Position numbers and translations under genes: made by a program. Source: Mixophyes australis (lineage: Eukaryota > Chordata > Amphibia > Anura > Limnodynastidae). From it: DNA of 64,000 nt. How positions within the stretch are numbered: position 1 is the stretch's first letter; the number at the start of each line of letters is the position of its first letter. Under the pieces are notes generated by a model. That model worked only from the letters and a program-made list of their open reading frames with translations, did no database searches and had not been told where the DNA came from. The stretch spans positions 64,548,205 through 64,612,204 of the forward strand of contig JAVHZZ010000002.1 of the NCBI GenBank assembly GCA_036250195.1. Direction: 5' to 3'. Below are positions 12,930 to 24,394 of this stretch, piece by piece.

Positions 12930-13049
12930 ACTGAAGTCAGCTACAGAGGAGGGGCATAGTGGGGGATGAGTCAGGGAAACAAACAAGTTTATAAGTGCCT
13001 AACTCCAGACCCACCTACTATACCCCAAGGTAACGCAGTGTCCCCCAGT
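12930..13049 (-). repeat. right terminal inverted repeat
   Basis: The reverse complement matches 8401-8520 almost base for base over 120 positions. Inside it, in minus orientation, follow a possible splice donor (TTGTTGTAAGTG) and acceptor (CTTTTCAGGTGC), which may be a leader intron. Confidence 0.9.
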
Positions 13050-13066
13050 GGTAGGACAGAGAAAGT

Positions 13067-13800
13067 ATACATTTTTATAATATATTAAAAATTATTATAT
13101 TTTAAATTCACTCTTTCCATGATTGTTAAATGAAGTTATGACCAGATGGAAAACTTGCTGAACATTTGAAGTATAAAAAAAGAATAAATGTGGGCAAATC
13201 TCTGTTCATAATTGAATTTGTAGCACCAGCTATTTCCAAAGTTAAAAGATGATCAAAAAGATTGATGAATGCGTTTCTGGATCTATGGGGAACAGACAGA
13301 TTTATACCAAATAAAAATTAAAATCCAAGACTTGCGTAAAATCAAGGCAACTCAAATAATCAATGTGCAAAAATATATTCTCCATCCTACAAAGTCTAAG
13401 CACCCCATAATTATCACTGTTACAAATAAAAACTTGTCATTTTTTACAGATGCAAAGCAAATGAAGTCAGGCACAGGTGGCACTCTGTCCCTACACCTGA
13501 AAATATACATAAACTCTTACCGGTCATGCAAATATTTAAATAATTTCAATTATTACATTTTAGGGTGCTATCCACTGTAATCAAACAGTTCAGCCAACCA
13601 GAACTGTGTTTATATAATTTCAATTCATGCGTAATGTTGGAGTCATTTTTTCTTTACAATTGTAATTGTAGTCTGGTACAGATAATTGCAACATTTTATT
13701 ATAGTCTTATTCCATAAGATGTTGACTGCCATTCTCAATTCTAGGCTGCAGGGAAAATTCATGCCCCACAGACTAGAGGATCACAAAACATAGCAGATCA
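13067..13800. other. no gene recognised
   Basis: AT-rich DNA. Short frames only, none with a domain or splice context that links to SETDB2. Confidence 0.4.
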
Positions 13801-13936
13801 CTTTGAGCTCACGGAGTTACTGTGCTTATTGTTTACTGTACTGTGCTGTCTTTCCTTGTATTGTAATTTCGTTTGTCCCTGTACGGCGCTACGGACACCT
13901 AGTGGCGCCTTATAAATAAAAATTAATAATAATAAT
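13800..13936 (+). mobile_element. L2/CR1-type LINE 3' end
   Basis: Ends TACGGCGCTACGGACACCTA, then GTGGCGCCTTATAAATAAAA and an ATA-rich tail. It is the same subfamily as the minus-strand copy starting at 41066, which shares the GGCGCTACTAGGTGTCCG block. Confidence 0.75.
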
Positions 13937-14017
13937 CACTTAGTACTAGAAGCCAACTCTCTTAAAAAGCAATTGCAAGTAACCATTCCAACCAGCTTAT
14001 TGAAAACCTTTACTATT

Positions 14018-14193
14018 GCAGTCCTCAGGGCTCCCCAACAGTGCAGGTTTTCCATATCTCCTTGCTGGAGCACAGGTGTATTCATTACTGACTGACACAT
14101 TGTAACAGATCCACAGGTGGTCCGAATTATGTCAGATGTGATCCAGAAAACCTGCACTGTTAGGGAGCCCCGAGGACTGGGTTTGGGAAACCC
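14018..14193. mobile_element. hAT-like palindromic element
   Basis: GGGCTCCCCAACAGTGCAGG near the left end pairs with CCTGCACTGTTAGGGAGCCC near the right. The right edge reads CAGGGTTTCCCAAACCCAGT on the minus strand, a typical hAT terminus. The left edge has decayed and no target duplication is clear. It lies just beyond the 3' end of SETDB2. Confidence 0.65.
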
Positions 14194-14578
14194 TGTACTA
14201 GTGGATAAAAGAGGTGGTTTACCCCCCCACACCATGTATAACACATTCTTCCCTACACATATAAATATAGAATGGTGGCAGAAAAGAACAGGCTGGTCAG
14301 TCTACCGGCCTCTCCCCCTAAATGCTTGGGCATGTGCCTTTTCTTGACCCCTTCAACATAAATAAATAATCTCATCAATAACCATATCTTGCTATATGTA
14401 GTTTATCTTTGGAATTTAATTCTAAATCAGCAACACTGAATAGCTCATATAGTTTATAGGACCATACACAATGATTTGTCTGTTTTTGCTTCTTACTAGG
14501 TTGTTTGTTTTTTAATCTGACGATGTTGTAGTAACAATTTCATTGCATTCCTTTCTGCATGATTAATGATGGCATTTT

Positions 14579-14584
14579 TTTATT
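14579..14584 (-). promoter_or_regulatory. candidate SETDB2 polyadenylation signal
   Basis: AATAAA on the minus strand about 250 bases after the stop codon. It is the first clear hexamer I see downstream in this AT-rich stretch, so chance occurrence is possible. Confidence 0.4.
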
Positions 14585-14834
14585 CATGTTTGAGGTGGCC
14601 ATCATATTATGAATTATTATAAAATATTAGAGTAGTATCGAGTTAAGACACACAAAGCTCAGCAAAAAAAAAAACAATTAGAGAATGCAGACTTAAAACA
14701 ATAAAATAAAAAAATAAACTACACATATATAAAATGAAAATGAAGACAATATTTCATCACAATGAAAACAAAGTGTTTACAGGACAATTTGATATGCCTC
14801 AATATTTTGTGACATTAGGTAGAAGATATAACGG

Positions 14835-14952
14835 TCATATAGTTATATTTTTGCAGGTTTTATGTCCACACAAGCAAGGAATTTCGTTTTCAGGGGCACT
14901 TCCAATATGGTAGTTGTATTCCCAGGTTAACTCAGTCCCAGCTTTAACAATG
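14835..14952 (-). CDS. SETDB2: SETDB2 coding exon 13 (SET end, post-SET, stop)
   Basis: Acceptor ttgttgcag at 14960-14953. It encodes [16 protein letters not shown], then the post-SET zinc site CLCGHKTCK, then a TGA stop at 14837-14835. Human SETDB2 has ELTWDYGY here; the frog sequence reads EYNY, closer to SETDB1-type DYNY apart from Asp to Glu. The three post-SET cysteines are intact. Confidence 0.95.
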
Positions 14953-17900
14953 CTGCAACAAATACATAAAAAACAAATTAATTAATATAACGAGAGCATT
15001 GTAAGAGGTAGATTTTGAGTGATGACAAAGAGAGAAAGAAAAAGGAAACAAGACAGCGTGAAATAAAGAGAGGACAAGAAAGGTACTGGACGCTAGAGAG
15101 ACATTTTAGCTTTACAATGTTTGTGTCTTTAGTACCACTTCCTATGCACAGTGTTTTCTTCTAGCTGTAAAAGAGATAACGTATGTACTTCTCTTCCCTA
15201 TATTACAGTGCCTTGAATAACTCATGCAGCCTTTAGGCTGCTTAAACTCTGGTGTCAAAATTGTGCGTTTAACATGCATTTAATATTTGTAAAGTGCATC
15301 ATCATCATAATCATTTATTTATATAGCGCCAGCAAATTCCGTAGAGCTTTACAATTGGGAACAAACATTTATAAGACAATACTGGGTAATACATATAGAC
15401 AGAGAGGTAAGAGAACCCTGCTCGCAAGCTTACAATCTATGGGACAATGGGAGTTTGAAACACAAGGACATGTGCTACATCATATTGCACACTGGACCAG
15501 CTAGAACGCAAAGGTAAAAGTACTGAGTGGGCTGTGTGTGTACCAATGTTGATCAGAGGGTTGTTGTCTTGTGTTAGCTGTGTAGAGGGTGGTAATAGGG
15601 GAGCTTAAGAGGGTGGTTGAGGAATACTATAAGCTTGTCTGAAGAGGTGGGTTTTCAGAGAACGCTTGAAGGTTTGGAGACTAGAGGAAAGTGCATGCAC
15701 AGAGTAGTGAAAATAATAATTGCACCAAATCAAACTGTACATATTTGCATTTTTACATGCGTTTAACTTGAATTGCACTGAAGTGCTAACATATAGCATT
15801 ACCAAATGTGTTTGGCTTCCTGTTTTGTCACAGATGCAGGTTTAAAAAACAAAAACATATTGAACTTGTAAATGTAAAATGCATCTAAACACATCCAACT
15901 CACACATAAATGTAAGACAGTTTATAAAGATGCATTGAAATGCTGGTCATATACACACTGGCATTGCAATGCATTTAAGGCATGTTATTTCACAAGTAGA
16001 AACAGCATATAAAACTACATGGTATTTGCGTTTGATATGCGCCTGGGTGTATTTGATATGCGTTTAATCTGTGATTTTTAAATAAGAGTCTTTGAAGTTA
16101 TCTTGTTGTAGACAGACACATATTAAAAAACACATATATAAAAATGGCTTAACTATATCTCATTTCATTTAGAATGTGCTCCCATTGAGATACATGGAAT
16201 ATTTCAACTACGTTGACCTGCATCGGACTCACATATAGAAAGCGTTCAAAATAATACACTGCGGCACAACACAAAAAACCCCCCCCAAAAAACAGACGTA
16301 TTGTCCCAGTTGGTAAAATTGTATCCTCTGTCTTACACACTAAAGGGACTTTCAACTTATTCTGTGGATTTCATGTGCAATATATGGATCTAGTGTTGCA
16401 AGTAATCTGTTATTGAGTTAAACATATCCAACACTGTTCTGGATTGGACAAATTCCTACTTGTTGTTTTGTGGATTTGTCATACAATGTATGGATCTGAT
16501 GTTACATTACCAGAGGTCACTTAGTTAGATACTAACTAGACGTCTAATATTATTCTTGGAGGGAGATTTACAACTTATTATTGTCGAAGTCAACAAATTG
16601 AATAAAGTCATTTCAATTAAAATCGAGCAAACTTGGTTGTCTTTGTCTGAAAATATGTATAGAGCACGCTACGGCGTGGAAGGGCGTATCCAGCCGCAAC
16701 ACGTAGCAATAACAGTTTTTACACTTTTACACATGTTTGCACAAACACACGCATTTGTAATTAGTACACATTAATTGTAGTTGCAACACATAGTTATTTA
16801 TGTCAAAATATAGTAGTATTTATGTGTAATATTATAAGTTAAATGCATGTTAGTAAAACATAAGGTTCAGGTTAGAGGAAATGTGTCATGTCTGGTATCG
16901 TTGTAATCCCCTATTCATCAGCAGCTGTCCGGTTCAATCGCAGAAGAGATCGCACATTGCATACTCTAGTTATTGATGTTAGGGAATAAATGATCAGAGT
17001 GATACGGACTATAAAATGCTAATAGACTAGTTGAAACTGGAGTCTTGGCGAGAAAGTCGGAGCACATCCCCTGGAGAGATGACCCCCATCTTTGGGTATT
17101 TTGGTTTGAACTGGCCTATGCCCTGCAGTACACTGGACCTTCCCGAGGCCTGGACCAATAGAAGCAAGCCACACCATCTGCTTTGTTTTACTGTATTTCA
17201 TATTGCATATAAGCAGGAGCTTTGGGCTTAGTGACCAGTCTTCTTTGACCACAGACTTCAGACCTGAATGACTGTCCACTGGATCCAGAGCGCCTGCGAT
17301 ACATAACGGTAAGTGTAATAATAAGTAAGTGTACTTATTATTATTTCGCTTGAATTATTCTGCTACTTTTGGATAATAAATCTTTGTGCGTTGGAAACAC
17401 AAATCGAGATTCGACAATCGTTATTGGATAGCGACAAAACTTGCATAACACTATGTTGATTACTCATACAATTTATGGCTATGATGATACATTAGCAGAA
17501 ATGTATAATTACTTTAACAATGTTCTACATTGTTCTGTGGAACAATGCATGTTCTAAACTCACAACTACTTTAGAGCATGCATAGCCCCACAGAACCAAG
17601 CCTAATGGGTGCAATATTCATTCAACAAATTTGCCTTGATATACGTCTAATATTTTCACATAAGATGGCCAACAGCATTTTCGGTCTGAGAAGAATATTT
17701 TTCTGCTATAGCTGGCATGATACAGCAGAACTATTGTGTATGAAAACCCCACAGTGGTGTTAGAGCGTTTAAACACTTTAAATTTTTGGGAATTTCTGCA
17801 TAAATGTAACCTTAAATATGTTCAGATATTCATCCAAGTCATACAAATAGATAAAGAAAACTTAATAAATCAAACACCACACAGAAGGATATACCTTTTT

Positions 17901-19951
17901 CATTCGTTTATTGATCAAAATGATCAAATATTACATTTCGTTTTTTCTTTCAGAAAAAAATATGTAAATCTCTAGGATTATCTGTTCAGTTAAGGGGATA
18001 ATGTGACTCAGGAGTGTGAGTTTGGGTGGCACTGACCTATTTAAGGAACAAAAATCATAGACTTTACTACCAAAGATTGGTCTTCACCACAAAGGTTTGT
18101 GACTTTGAATCAATTAAATGAGGTTTCTGACTGAGGACCACAGAAAGAGTTGTTGATGCTCATCAGGCCGGAAAAGGTTACAAAATAATTTCTAAAGACT
18201 TTGGGCTTCTATTGTCAGGCAGCTAGTGTACAAAAAGGAAAAAAAAATCAACACTATTCTTACTAGCCACAGGAGTGGTCATCCAACAAAAACCACTCTA
18301 AGAGCAAGGAATATAATATCACGAAGAACCACAGGGTAATTAATGTCAAAGGATCTTTCTTACACTGGCTAATGACAATGTTAATGAGTCTACTGATCAA
18401 GAATAGTGTACATGGGAGGATAGCAAGCCAATACTCTCAAAGAAGAACATAGCTGTCTGTTTAAATTTTGCTAAAGACCACTTGGATGAGTGAGAAGACT
18501 ACTGGAAACATGTTCTGTGAACAAAAGATTAAAATAGAATTTTTGAGATAACATCAGATACATTATGTTTGAAGAGATCCTAAACACACAAATCAGTCTA
18601 CAAATAAAATTGCTGAAGCAGAAGAAATGCTGTATTTTGGAATGGCATTAATCCAATTGAAATGTTGTTCAGGGCATAAAGTGGGGTGGTCGTGTAAGAA
18701 AGCCAACCAACATCCAAGAGTTGAAGCAGCTTTGTAAGGATGAATGGGCCACAATTCATCCAAGTCAATGTGCAGGACTGAACAACAATTACTGTAAATG
18801 TTTGAAGTCACTGATGCTCAAGGGGGTCACACCAGTTACTGAAAGCACAGGTACATATACATTTTCCAACAAACAAATGTCATATTGGATCAATAACTGA
18901 ATTAAAAAGTATAGCCTTCTATGTGTTATTTGATTTTTTTGTGTTATCTTTATATATCTTTATTAAGTAGATGAAGATCTGAACACATTTATGTAGAAAT
19001 TCCGAAAATTCTAAAAGGATTCACAACATTTCTAGCACCACTATATCAGTATTTCCTGCAAACACCTCACATAACATTTTTTTATTTTTTTTTTATTGAA
19101 ATTATAATACAGGAGGGAGATAAATATTAAGAACAACAAAATCTACAAACCTTTAAACTGTAACAATATATAAAATCTACAAACCTTTAAACTGTAACAA
19201 TATATAAAACAACCACCTTTTCTATATCACGTTTTACAATCTTAATATTCCCAATATCCAAATAATGTGACCTACCTCACTTTTCTCCATATTTTCTCTT
19301 CTACTTAATCTAACTTATACTACCTTATAAATATTAAAAGGCAGTCGTCCTGATTATATTAAGAGGTAAGCTGAAAGGAAGACTTAAGGGTATGAATGGA
19401 AGGACCCCATGTCTCAAAAAACATTTCTGGCAATTTTTCTTTATTACAAACAGTTTCCACCCAATCCATATGAAAAATAAAAAAATATATTTGATTAGTC
19501 ATTAACTTTATATTAGGGGTATCTGATATCATTAACAATTTCCTTTTTACCCCTTTTAGCCATTGATTCATATCTTGTGTATTCCAAAACACCCACTCTC
19601 TATTTATCGTGAACTTACTTTTAAGAATACTTATAATAAAAACAGCATTCCAAAAAACCCTTATTGTAGAACAGGACCATAAACAATATATTATATCTGC
19701 ATCTGTTTGTTGACATTTATAACAGTGAGTGTTTGATGCACTACCAATAATAAACTTAAATTTTGGCTTAAAATACGCTCTATGTAATATTTTATAATTC
19801 AATTCTCCATATGAACTAGACAACAATTGTGTATCCATCTTCATGTACACTTTCAAAAATGTTGTGAAGGCTCAAATGTGGAAATTCACCCAGCCATTTT
19901 ACCATACCATAATATAATATAATATAATATAATATAATATAATATAATATA

Positions 19952-19988
<37 letters not shown>

Positions 19989-20366
19989 TACACACAAGTT
20001 AACCCGTGCATGATACTCATGCATTCTAGTCAAATGAAGCTACTTAAGGTGTTAAAACTCCCCACTGTCACCCCCGGCAACCACCAACCACTCCCAACTG
20101 TCACTTCTCCTTCAAGAAATATATATATATTTTTTTCAAATCTTTATAAACACTTTTAACAATTAACAAATTAAAAACATCTCAGTATACCAAATTTCAG
20201 CCCTTTCTGATTTTTTTTTTTTTTTACACGCACACTAAGAATTTAGTAGGTCAGTGTATAACTCCCCCCAGCAGGTGGCGCTGCAGCTTGGTTTTATTTT
20301 TTCCACACACACAGACAGACTAACACACGCCACTAGACATTTATATTATAGATTATATATATATAT

Positions 20367-20431
<65 letters not shown>

Positions 20432-23400
20432 CACACACACACACATATACATACACCATTAAATCAAAGTCTCCCACATAACATTTTACGTTGTCAAATG
20501 TGTTGTCCTCACACCACTGTAGATTGCCCATTTAACACACATTAATATCTCACAAAACATGGATCACGGATAGCTAACCTGTGGATTTCTAAACCTGTGT
20601 ATGGATTAGATACAGCAATCAGAGACCATTCAGTTTCATTAAAACCTCTCACGCTACGTGACCATCAGTATTTTTGAGTGAGTATTATCCTTGTGTTTGC
20701 ATTAATAATTCCCTTTTAAATCATTATCTCAAAAACCAAGCGGGATACACAGATCTCACTCTTGGCTTACGATCCATGAACAGGAAAAGGCACTCCAGGA
20801 ATAAAACTACCTTCTATGCTAACTTAAGCCCTCCCAGTACATCTAGTTAACATACAGGTAGTGGACAAAAAAAATGCAAACATCAATACAATATGTCACT
20901 TAGTAGAATGCTTGACAACCATATGCGGTCAGTACAACCTATATGCACCATGGCATCAATGTCTGGAGCTGTGCAGGAGGGATGCAGCATTATCAGAGCC
21001 GGATTAACAATAGGGCTAAAGGGGCTACAGCCCAGGGGCCTTGGGCAGCTGGGGGGCCCGCTGGCATTCATCGGGTGGGGGCCGTCCCCGCCTCCGACTG
21101 TCACCCAGGGCCCTCTTAACATCTTAACAACATTTTGGGCCCCCGGGCAAAGCAGTGCACCGGGGCCCCTATATATACACATTATATATATATATATATA
21201 TATATAAATGTGATTATATGTATGGGCCCTGCAGCCCAGGGGGGCCCGTCGGAGGCAGCACAAAAAAAAAAAAACCCTTAAAAAAAAGAAGAAAATACCT
21301 TGCGGTCAGCTGGTGATCCGGCTCCCTCCCTGGTCTCCTCCTCTGTCGCGCTCCGCAATGGATGTCGGGCGGGCGTGATGACGTCACGCCCGACATGCAC
21401 TGCGAGCGCCGTATGGAGGAGGAGACCAGGGAGGGAGCCGGATCGCCAGCTGACCGCAAGGTAAGTATTTTCTTTTTTTTTTCAGGTTTTCTTTTTTTTG
21501 TACTGCCTCCGACGGGCCCCCCTAGGCTGCAGGGCCCCCGGGCACCTGCCCATTGTGCCCAATGGGAAAGACGGCCCTGCTGTCACCTGTTAAGGAAAAT
21601 GGCAGGCAACTAACAGCAAATGTTACGCTGTTAGCTGCCTGCTGTCACTGTAGCACTTACGAAGCAGGCAGTAATCTCCTTACGCAGGAGATCTGGTGAG
21701 AGTGAGACTAGTCTCGGTCACATGAGATATTCTCAGTAAGGAGATTACTGCGCGCCACGTAAGTGCTACAGGGAGTGGAACAACGGAAGGAGGTACATTC
21801 ACGGGGGAGAGGGGGGGGGGGGGGGGGGGGTTTGGCCTCACGGCTGGGGGGCTTCATGGGGGGGCCCTCACAGTACCCTTAGCCCGGGGGACTCCCTTCC
21901 CTTAATCCGGCTCTGAGCATTATACTTCCTCAAGTAAGTCACTCAACTAATGCCTGCTTGAGACAGTGTTTTCTACCACCATCAACCAATGTTCCAAAAT
22001 ATCCCATAAATGCTCGAATGGTATATATGTCATGCTTATCATTTAGGAGCGAATAGCACTGACCTTGCCCTCTTACAGAACTATTGCACACAAACCATGG
22101 CAGGAAAATGCTCCCCGCAACATTACAGAACCACCAGGACCCTCCACTGTTGGAAACTAGCACACCAGGCTGTAGGGTTCTTTAGGGTGTAGCCACATGT
22201 GCACTCATTAGTTTGTCAACTACAGTAGTCTATTGCCTATGCTCTTTGAACCACTGAATCTGCAAACATGGACTACCAGTAGGCATGAATGGTTTATGCA
22301 CTGCAATTTATGATATACTGCTCGATGGAGTTCTTGTCTGATGATTTTCGATTAAACTAGCTGCTCTCACCACAGGTTGAAATTGCAGTCAGATGATCTG
22401 CACATGTTCCCTGAATAAATGTGCATTTCCATAACTGCATAGATAACACGATCCTAGAGAATATGCTTCTGCCCACTGTTGTCCCTTGCTGAAATCACCT
22501 TAGACACTGTTGTTTGCAAGACATTAAAAAACCGAGTTGTCTTGGTCACTGAAGCTCCTGTCAATGTACCCCAAAAATTTATTTCAAAGTCAGAGGTCTC
22601 TTCTTGCAGTCATACTATCCATAATTATAGGCAGACAAGGCAATCCAGCATTTTTATACATGACCTCAATGATGTGACGCTACTTGCTTAATAGCAGTCC
22701 ACCTGGTATAGCTACATACATACATACATAAGTACATAAGCAGCATTCTGGGTAGGTGGTCTGTCCCCACTGGCTTCAGAGAAAAAGATTCGACAGCAAG
22801 TCAATAACTGCCTTTTTCATCTTCTGCCATCTAGTGGACACACCACTCTGGGGATGTCCCAAAGGGGACAGGTCATCATCATGATTTATTTATATAGCGC
22901 CAGCAGATTCCGTAGCGCTTTACAATTGGGAATAAACCGTAATAAAACAATACTGGGTAATACCTACATACGTAGAGGTAAGACATGTCCCTTCATATAG
23001 GGAAGGGAGAAAGGACCCTTAGGAGGCCACTGCCTGAAATACTTCTGGAAGTAACAATATTTACACAGGATTCTTATGAACATAGATGTATAAACCCCTT
23101 GTTGTTGTTTTCACTTGTTATATTTCTCAGCCATATATGTATTTTGCTTTTGAAGTGTGATCAGCCTCATTTCTTAATTGGTCCTGCCTCCTCTGGTGAC
23201 CTCTGCAGGAAAATACACATATTGCACAGTACAGGCCTATATTATAGGGACTTAATGGTAAATCTTCATTGAAGTGTAAGTATGTCACTTGTAACATAGG
23301 ACTCATTACGAAAGTACTCCTTGAATGCACAAATTCCATACACACCTGGGTCACCTCATACTTGTGTTTTACAAGGAATAATGTACCTCCTTACAACAAA

Positions 23401-23534
23401 ACAGTAAGAACATCAAAAGTCACATTGGAGTACCTTGATCTGAAATATGATCACAGAATTCCATGGTGACTTCCAATATTCTTAAATAATGAAGAAGTGA
23501 TTTCACCACACAACTATTAGTAACCTAGAAATGA

Positions 23535-23629
<95 letters not shown>

Positions 23630-24348
23630 TATAAACAAAGATCCAGATATAGAAGGGGAGTCACCTTGTAGTCCTCTGCCTTAAATCAACATATCTTGTT
23701 GACAATTTACATATTAATGAGGACAATTGTTCAGCTATGCAATATTTTACTTGCAATAAATCCTGGCTATTACTATGCAAGTACCTTCCCGATATCATGC
23801 AATCATGTAAATATCTCTGCAGAGAAAATATTAAAGTAAGAGGAGAATGTGTGGTACAAACCTTTTGGTGAAAAACGCCACCCATGGGAAGCTTTTGCAA
23901 TGAGTTTCGACAAACACTTGCTGTACCAACAGGTTTGGGGAACAGCTATGCTGTTTTATATAAGGGAAAAGACATGGGAAATTAGTGACTATGAAAAGTC
24001 TTAAAAATTATATTGTACCAGTAACATTGTAACAAGTTTATATAAACAGTGACCCAACATAACACTAACACATTTATATATTAACAGAGCTATAAAATAA
24101 ATAAAATAACAATGTACAACATGAAGATATTTTGCAGTTGACAAATCTCGGACATTGGTTCGTTTAAAATGTAATGAGAATACATTAGATCAATTTATTA
24201 AACTATACCATTATTTAACCCAGTGTAGTGGCAAAAGATGATAATCATTTTGATTCTTGTTTGGTTTTCTTTTTCAGAGTGTATTCTATGATGACATAGG
24301 TGTGTACTAAAGGTTTTTTTCTCAGTTAATAAAAGTTATCTAAAATTA

Positions 24349-24394
<46 letters not shown>

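Larger units (their letters stand above)
8354..13066. mobile_element. 4.7-kb inverted-repeat element with DIRS-like ends
   Basis: A 120-base segment at 8401-8520 is repeated inverted at 12930-13049 with high identity (CTGCGTTACCTTGGGGTATA onward). The shared terminal motif GGGGGACACTGC also heads the DIRS-like fragment at 33130. Extra copies of the motif near 8610 and 8680 point outward and inward in turn. The 4.2-kb interior has no long frame and no recognisable enzyme; the DIRS assignment rests on the ends only. It might instead be another inverted-repeat transposon class. Confidence 0.55.
20860..22720 (-). pseudogene. decayed Tc1-like transposon, interrupted by nested hATs
   Basis: On the minus strand, short blocks of a Tc1 transposase survive: [33 protein letters not shown], then across the hAT insertion [10 protein letters not shown] and a termination region. 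The middle (the DDE-proximal part after GAFSCHG) seems deleted. Everything is out of frame and stop-ridden. The element is split by the hAT at 20994-21915, whose removal rejoins the C-terminal part. Confidence 0.65.

Noticed and set aside
20290..20300. CTCF-like CAGCAGGTGGCGCTGCAG near 20268-20285 as an insulator
   Set aside because: It resembles a CTCF core but is within an unclassified repeat and partly palindromic; not enough to call it functional.
20254..20531. Frames composed of repeated Tyr-Ile and Thr-His
   Set aside because: Translation of TA and CA microsatellites.
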